A DNA stretch of 8,138 nucleotides, taken from WHUA01 sp964585785 (lineage in GTDB: Bacteria; Pseudomonadota; Alphaproteobacteria; UBA8366). The notes below the pieces were generated by a model, which did no database searches, was not told the DNA's origin, and worked only from the letters and a program-made list of their open reading frames with translations. Below, piece by piece: positions 5,629-8,138 of this stretch (the first letter of the stretch is position 1; every line of letters begins with the position of its first letter). The stretch lies in NCBI GenBank assembly GCA_964585785.1, contig CAZPFL010000212.1:1-8138 (forward strand), read 5' to 3'. The position numbers were made by a program, and so were the translations under genes.

Positions 5629-5670
5629 ATGATTGCAGTCCGCGCCTTTGCGGAGGTGGCTCCCCGATGA
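5629..5670 (+). CDS. candidate 13-codon leader ORF coupled to the IclR gene
   Basis: A 13-codon ORF, MIAVRAFAEVAPR, starts at ATG 5629 behind a strong GAGGAGG (5615-5621), seven bases upstream. Its TGA (5668-5670) overlaps the IclR ATG (5667-5669) as ATGA, and the IclR ribosome binding site lies inside it. The layout fits translational coupling or a leader peptide. Unlike the leader before the beta-CASP gene, the downstream gene here also has its own good ribosome binding site. No run of rare or identical codons that would suggest attenuation is visible. Confidence 0.4.
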   Translation: MIAVRAFAEVAPR

Positions 5671-6566
5671 ACGACCTTACCCGCCCCGTTTCGTCCCGCC
5701 ACCGGCCGCCCGAAGTCGCTGACCCGACGCAGGAGCAGCCGGCTGCGCCGACCTTTTACGCCCGCAGCCCGCACGATACGCCGAGATTGAAATCCTTGCC
5801 CGGGTCGGCGCTCGAGCGCGCGCTCGCCATCGTCGAAACGCTGATCGAGGCGGAGCATCCCCTCGGCTTGCAGGAGATCGCCGTCCGGCTCGAGCTGCCG
5901 CGCCAGACGGCGCACCGTATTATCGGACAGCTCATCGACGCCGGCCTGATCCAGCGCCAGATCGACAAGGACCGCATTTCGCTGGGCCCCCGGATGCGCC
6001 GGCTCGCGCTCGACACCGTCCGCTACTCGCACCGCTCGGGCGCGATGCACGCCGTGCTCGAAGAGCTGGCGGAGCGCACCGGCGAGACCTGCAATCTGGG
6101 TGTGCTCGACGGCGACAAGGTGCTGCTGCTCGACCGCGTCGAATCCCATTGGGCGCTCCGGGTCCATTCCGAGGTCGGCAGGCGGCTGGATTTCCATTCC
6201 TCGGCCATCGGCAAGATGCTGGTGGCCTATCTGCCGAAGGCGCGCCGCCACCGCCTCATCGCGGCCCGGCCGCTCAAGCGCTTCACGCCCTTCACGATCA
6301 CCGAGGAAACCGCGCTCGAAGCCGAGTTCACCGCGATCCGACGCCGCGGCTACTCGACCTCGAACCAGGCGACCATCCTCGGCATGTTCTCCATCGCCGC
6401 GCCGGTCCGTGATCCCGGCGGCCGCGTCGTTGCCGGGCTTGCCTGCCAGGTCCCGCTCATGCGCATTCCGCTGGACGAGACGAAAAAGACGCTGCTTCCG
6501 CCGCTCATGGAAGCGGCGGGCCGCATGGATGCGCTGATCGCCCTCGATCACGACAGCGCGCGCTGA
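5667..6566 (+). CDS. IclR-family transcriptional regulator
   Basis: A DNA-binding regulator with an N-terminal winged helix-turn-helix and a C-terminal effector-binding domain; the family typically acts as dimers or tetramers that respond to small organic acids. It has 299 residues, longer than the usual 250-270 because of a Pro-rich tail (about 1-45) before the HTH. The wHTH covers roughly 47-110: SALERALAIVETLIEAEHPL, then LQEIAVRLELPRQTAHRIIG as the recognition region, and SLGPRMRRLA at the wing end. The effector domain (about 115-290) shows ERTGETCNLGVLDGD, LDFHSSAIGKMLVAYLP, RRRGYSTSNQ and FSIAAPVRDPGGRVVAGL, all family signatures. ATG 5667 is chosen for GGAGGTGG at 5652-5659, seven bases upstream; in-frame TTG 5532 and ATG 5568 lack one. 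It converges on the propeller gene with only 22 bases between stops. Control of the minus-strand catabolic-looking pair is a guess from proximity; the ligand is unknown. Confidence 0.93.
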   Translation: MNDLTRPVSSRHRPPEVADPTQEQPAAPTFYARSPHDTPRLKSLPGSALERALAIVETLIEAEHPLGLQEIAVRLELPRQTAHRIIGQLIDAGLIQRQIDKDRISLGPRMRRLALDTVRYSHRSGAMHAVLEELAERTGETCNLGVLDGDKVLLLDRVESHWALRVHSEVGRRLDFHSSAIGKMLVAYLPKARRHRLIAARPLKRFTPFTITEETALEAEFTAIRRRGYSTSNQATILGMFSIAAPVRDPGGRVVAGLACQVPLMRIPLDETKKTLLPPLMEAAGRMDALIALDHDSAR

Positions 6567-6588
6567 CGCGGCGCGAGCCCGCCTCTCC

Positions 6589-7770
6589 TCACCCCGTATA
6601 TTCAAGGATATGCATGCCGGCGCCCCAGCGGTCGATCAGGTAGAGCCGGCCATGTTCGTCGCAGCCGACGTCGTTGGACTGGATCGCCTTCTGGCCTTCC
6701 GGCAGCGCCGGGACGTAGCAGCCGACTTCCTTGGGATGCAGCGGGTCGCTGACGTCGACGGCGCGGAGGCCGGCGTTGAAGTAGGTCAGGAAGACGATGT
6801 TGGCCCAGGGCCCTTCCGACGGGATGGTCTCCAGGATGTTGTGCGCGCCGAACCGCCCGCCGGAATGGAAGTACTTGTCGCGGTCCGGAATGAAGGTCGC
6901 GACCGGGATCGGGTTGCGCTCCTCGCGGATGTCGATCACCCACATGAACTGGCTGTCCCAGTAATTCTGCACCGCGCGCGCCTCGTCCGTCGCCACGAGA
7001 TAGGGACGGTCGCCGACCGGCCAGACGGTGTGCGTGCAGCCGACGAAGGGCGGGCTCCAGCGCAGGTGGCTTACCAGCTTCATGTTGGCGAGGTCGGAGC
7101 AGTCGATGATCGCCATGCCGCCGCCCCAGAAGCCGGCGAACATGCGGTTGCCGCGGATGACGGGCGGGCCGTGCAGGGTCACCGCGGTGTCGGCCGGCAT
7201 CGGGTCCCCGCCCTCGCCCGCGCCGTCCGCCTTCTGGATCGGCAGGCCCCAGATCCCGACGACCTCGGGCTTGAGCGGGTCCTTGATGTCCATGGTCCAG
7301 ATGACGCGCTTGTTCCAGCCTTCCGCGTCGTTCGGGAAGAAGGCGAGCTGGCGCGCGTTGTCGACGCCGAAGCGGTGCGGCCCGCTGCCGGGAAGGTCGT
7401 AGAAGCCGATCTGGCGCGGTTCGTCCCGCTTGCTGATGTCGAAGATGTAGAAGCCGCCGCGGCCGTCCTTGCCCCGCTCGCCCGGCAGCGTCTCCGAGTT
7501 CACGTAGAGGATGTCGTCGCCGACGATGCGCACCTTGTGCATATGCACGCCCGGCGGCGCCTGCACCTCGCCCACCTTGCGCGGCTTCCGCGGGTCGGAG
7601 ACGTCGTGCACGGTGAAGCCTTCCAGCCCGCCATAGCTCGAGCCGCCGACCGCGCCGACATAGGCATAGCCGTCGATCACCTCGCAGAGGCTGCCGCCGC
7701 CCCAGGCCGCGCTCGGGTCGTGCCCCAGCAGGCGGAAGTTCTTGGCCTCCTCCGGTCGCGTATTCGCCAT
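6589..7770 (-). CDS. LVIVD-repeat beta-propeller protein
   Basis: A 393-residue protein made of about seven beta-propeller blades of the LVIVD type. The recurring strand-plus-turn unit (xxxVxDVSDPxxPxxVG) is visible at 51-68, 106-124, 156-174, 218-236, 275-293 and 334-352, with a last half unit, GMHILEYTG, at the C-terminus that probably closes the ring with the N-terminal strands. There is no signal peptide or membrane segment, so it is likely cytoplasmic. Five histidines (78, 132, 200, 247, 310) fall at equivalent places just before the inner strand of successive blades. The start ATG at 7770 has AGGAGA (7777-7782) six bases upstream. It follows a thiamine-diphosphate enzyme gene by 39 bases on the same strand, so the two are probably one operon, and the propeller may serve that enzyme's pathway. 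The reaction, if any, is unknown. Family recognition is good; function is not inferable beyond fold. Confidence 0.88.
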   Translation of the reverse strand: MANTRPEEAKNFRLLGHDPSAAWGGGSLCEVIDGYAYVGAVGGSSYGGLEGFTVHDVSDPRKPRKVGEVQAPPGVHMHKVRIVGDDILYVNSETLPGERGKDGRGGFYIFDISKRDEPRQIGFYDLPGSGPHRFGVDNARQLAFFPNDAEGWNKRVIWTMDIKDPLKPEVVGIWGLPIQKADGAGEGGDPMPADTAVTLHGPPVIRGNRMFAGFWGGGMAIIDCSDLANMKLVSHLRWSPPFVGCTHTVWPVGDRPYLVATDEARAVQNYWDSQFMWVIDIREERNPIPVATFIPDRDKYFHSGGRFGAHNILETIPSEGPWANIVFLTYFNAGLRAVDVSDPLHPKEVGCYVPALPEGQKAIQSNDVGCDEHGRLYLIDRWGAGMHILEYTG

Positions 7771-7809
7771 CGCGCTTCTCCTATGGGCTCGTTTGGTTGA
7801 TGGGGCCGG

Positions 7810-8138
7810 TCACGGCTGGTAGCGCTTGCCGAAACCGGGCTTGCTCTGGCCGAGCCCGGGCAGCTCCCAGACGCCGGCGCCGGTCGGGTTCAGGTCCGCG
7901 CCGATGTTGGCGTCGATCAGGTAAGGCTTGTTGGCCGCGATGCCGGCCTTGATCGCGTCGTTCAGGTCGGCCGCCTTGTCCACGCTGACGCCTTCGACGC
8001 CGGCCGAACGCGCCATCGCCGCGAAGTCCGGGTTGTAGGGCTTGCCGGTCTTCGGGTCCTTGAAGTCGGTCGCCAGCTCCCGCCCGTCGAGATAGCCGCG
8101 CTGCAGGCCGCGGATCGAGGCGTAGGCGTAGTTGTTCC
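7810..8138 (-). CDS. thiamine-diphosphate-dependent enzyme (acetolactate-synthase-like), C-terminal part
   Basis: The final 108 residues of a larger gene that enters from beyond the window's right edge on the minus strand; an internal ATG at 8016 is not the start, because homology continues upstream. The fragment opens with NNYAYASIRGLQRGY, which fits the end of the ThDP-binding GDG...NN motif of acetolactate synthase/benzoylformate decarboxylase-type enzymes. It continues with NPDFAAMARSAGVEGVSV, DLNDAIKAGIAANKPYLID and the C-terminal GVWELPGLGQSKPGFGKRY. Family members cleave or form C-C bonds next to a carbonyl using ThDP and magnesium in the cytoplasm; the substrate cannot be told from this part. 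The full gene would be expected to encode about 550-600 residues. It is followed 39 bases downstream by the LVIVD propeller gene, probably in one transcript. Confidence 0.85.
   Translation of the reverse strand, partial: NNYAYASIRGLQRGYLDGRELATDFKDPKTGKPYNPDFAAMARSAGVEGVSVDKAADLNDAIKAGIAANKPYLIDANIGADLNPTGAGVWELPGLGQSKPGFGKRYQP

Noticed and set aside
6567..6588. Bidirectional terminator between the convergent IclR and propeller genes
   Set aside because: The 22-base gap shows no inverted repeat and no T- or A-run.
5502..6605. 367-codon minus-strand frame opposite the IclR gene
   Set aside because: Arg/Ala/Asp-rich mirror of a convincing IclR coding sequence; no ribosome binding site or known domain.
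6610..7800. 396-codon open frame on the plus strand opposite the propeller gene
   Set aside because: Val/Ala/Asp/Arg-rich with no motifs, while the minus frame has regular LVIVD repeats and a ribosome binding site.

Overview
The window looks like chromosomal DNA of a GC-rich alphaproteobacterium. The reasons are the strongly G/C-biased third codon positions in all the large genes, the gene families present, and a long inverted repeat of the CTTCGACAAGCTCAG type at 3589-3678, which is common in alphaproteobacterial genomes. No ribosomal RNA, tRNA, CRISPR array, insertion sequence or phage gene is visible.

Region 1 (1-4650, plus strand) is a run of four metabolic genes. They are the 3' part of a TreT-like trehalose-forming glycosyltransferase, a galactose-1-phosphate uridylyltransferase (galT), an RNase-type metallo-beta-lactamase of the beta-CASP group, and a ribose-phosphate pyrophosphokinase (PRPP synthase) homologue. 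The first two are 23 bases apart. The galT/beta-CASP gap (2081-2213) holds a hairpin, tandem dyad sites, and a short TTG-started leader ORF with the only strong ribosome binding site; its stop overlaps the beta-CASP start as ATGA. The beta-CASP/PRPP synthase gap contains the long inverted repeat, followed by a T5 tract. The theme appears to be sugar-nucleotide and nucleotide/RNA turnover.

Region 2 (4651-5628) is compositionally different and partly AT-rich (36% G+C in 4861-4980). It contains a candidate promoter with a perfect TATAAT, a 7-bp dyad in the presumed leader, an unrecognised 96-residue basic protein, and downstream a 51-base stem-loop and competing GC-rich stems.

Region 3 (5629-6566, plus strand) is an IclR-family regulator. 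It is also preceded by a short leader ORF with a strong ribosome binding site and an ATGA overlap.

Region 4 (6589-8138, minus strand) converges on the IclR gene. It is a probable two-gene operon: the C-terminal end of a thiamine-diphosphate-dependent acetolactate-synthase-like enzyme, followed 39 bases later by an LVIVD-repeat beta-propeller protein. The IclR protein may control this pair, but that rests only on proximity.

No whole new defence or mobile system is evident. The items most worth a second look are the two ATGA-coupled leader ORFs, the AT-rich island with its orphan small gene, the repeat/terminator between the beta-CASP and PRPP synthase genes, and a row of equivalent histidines in the propeller protein.
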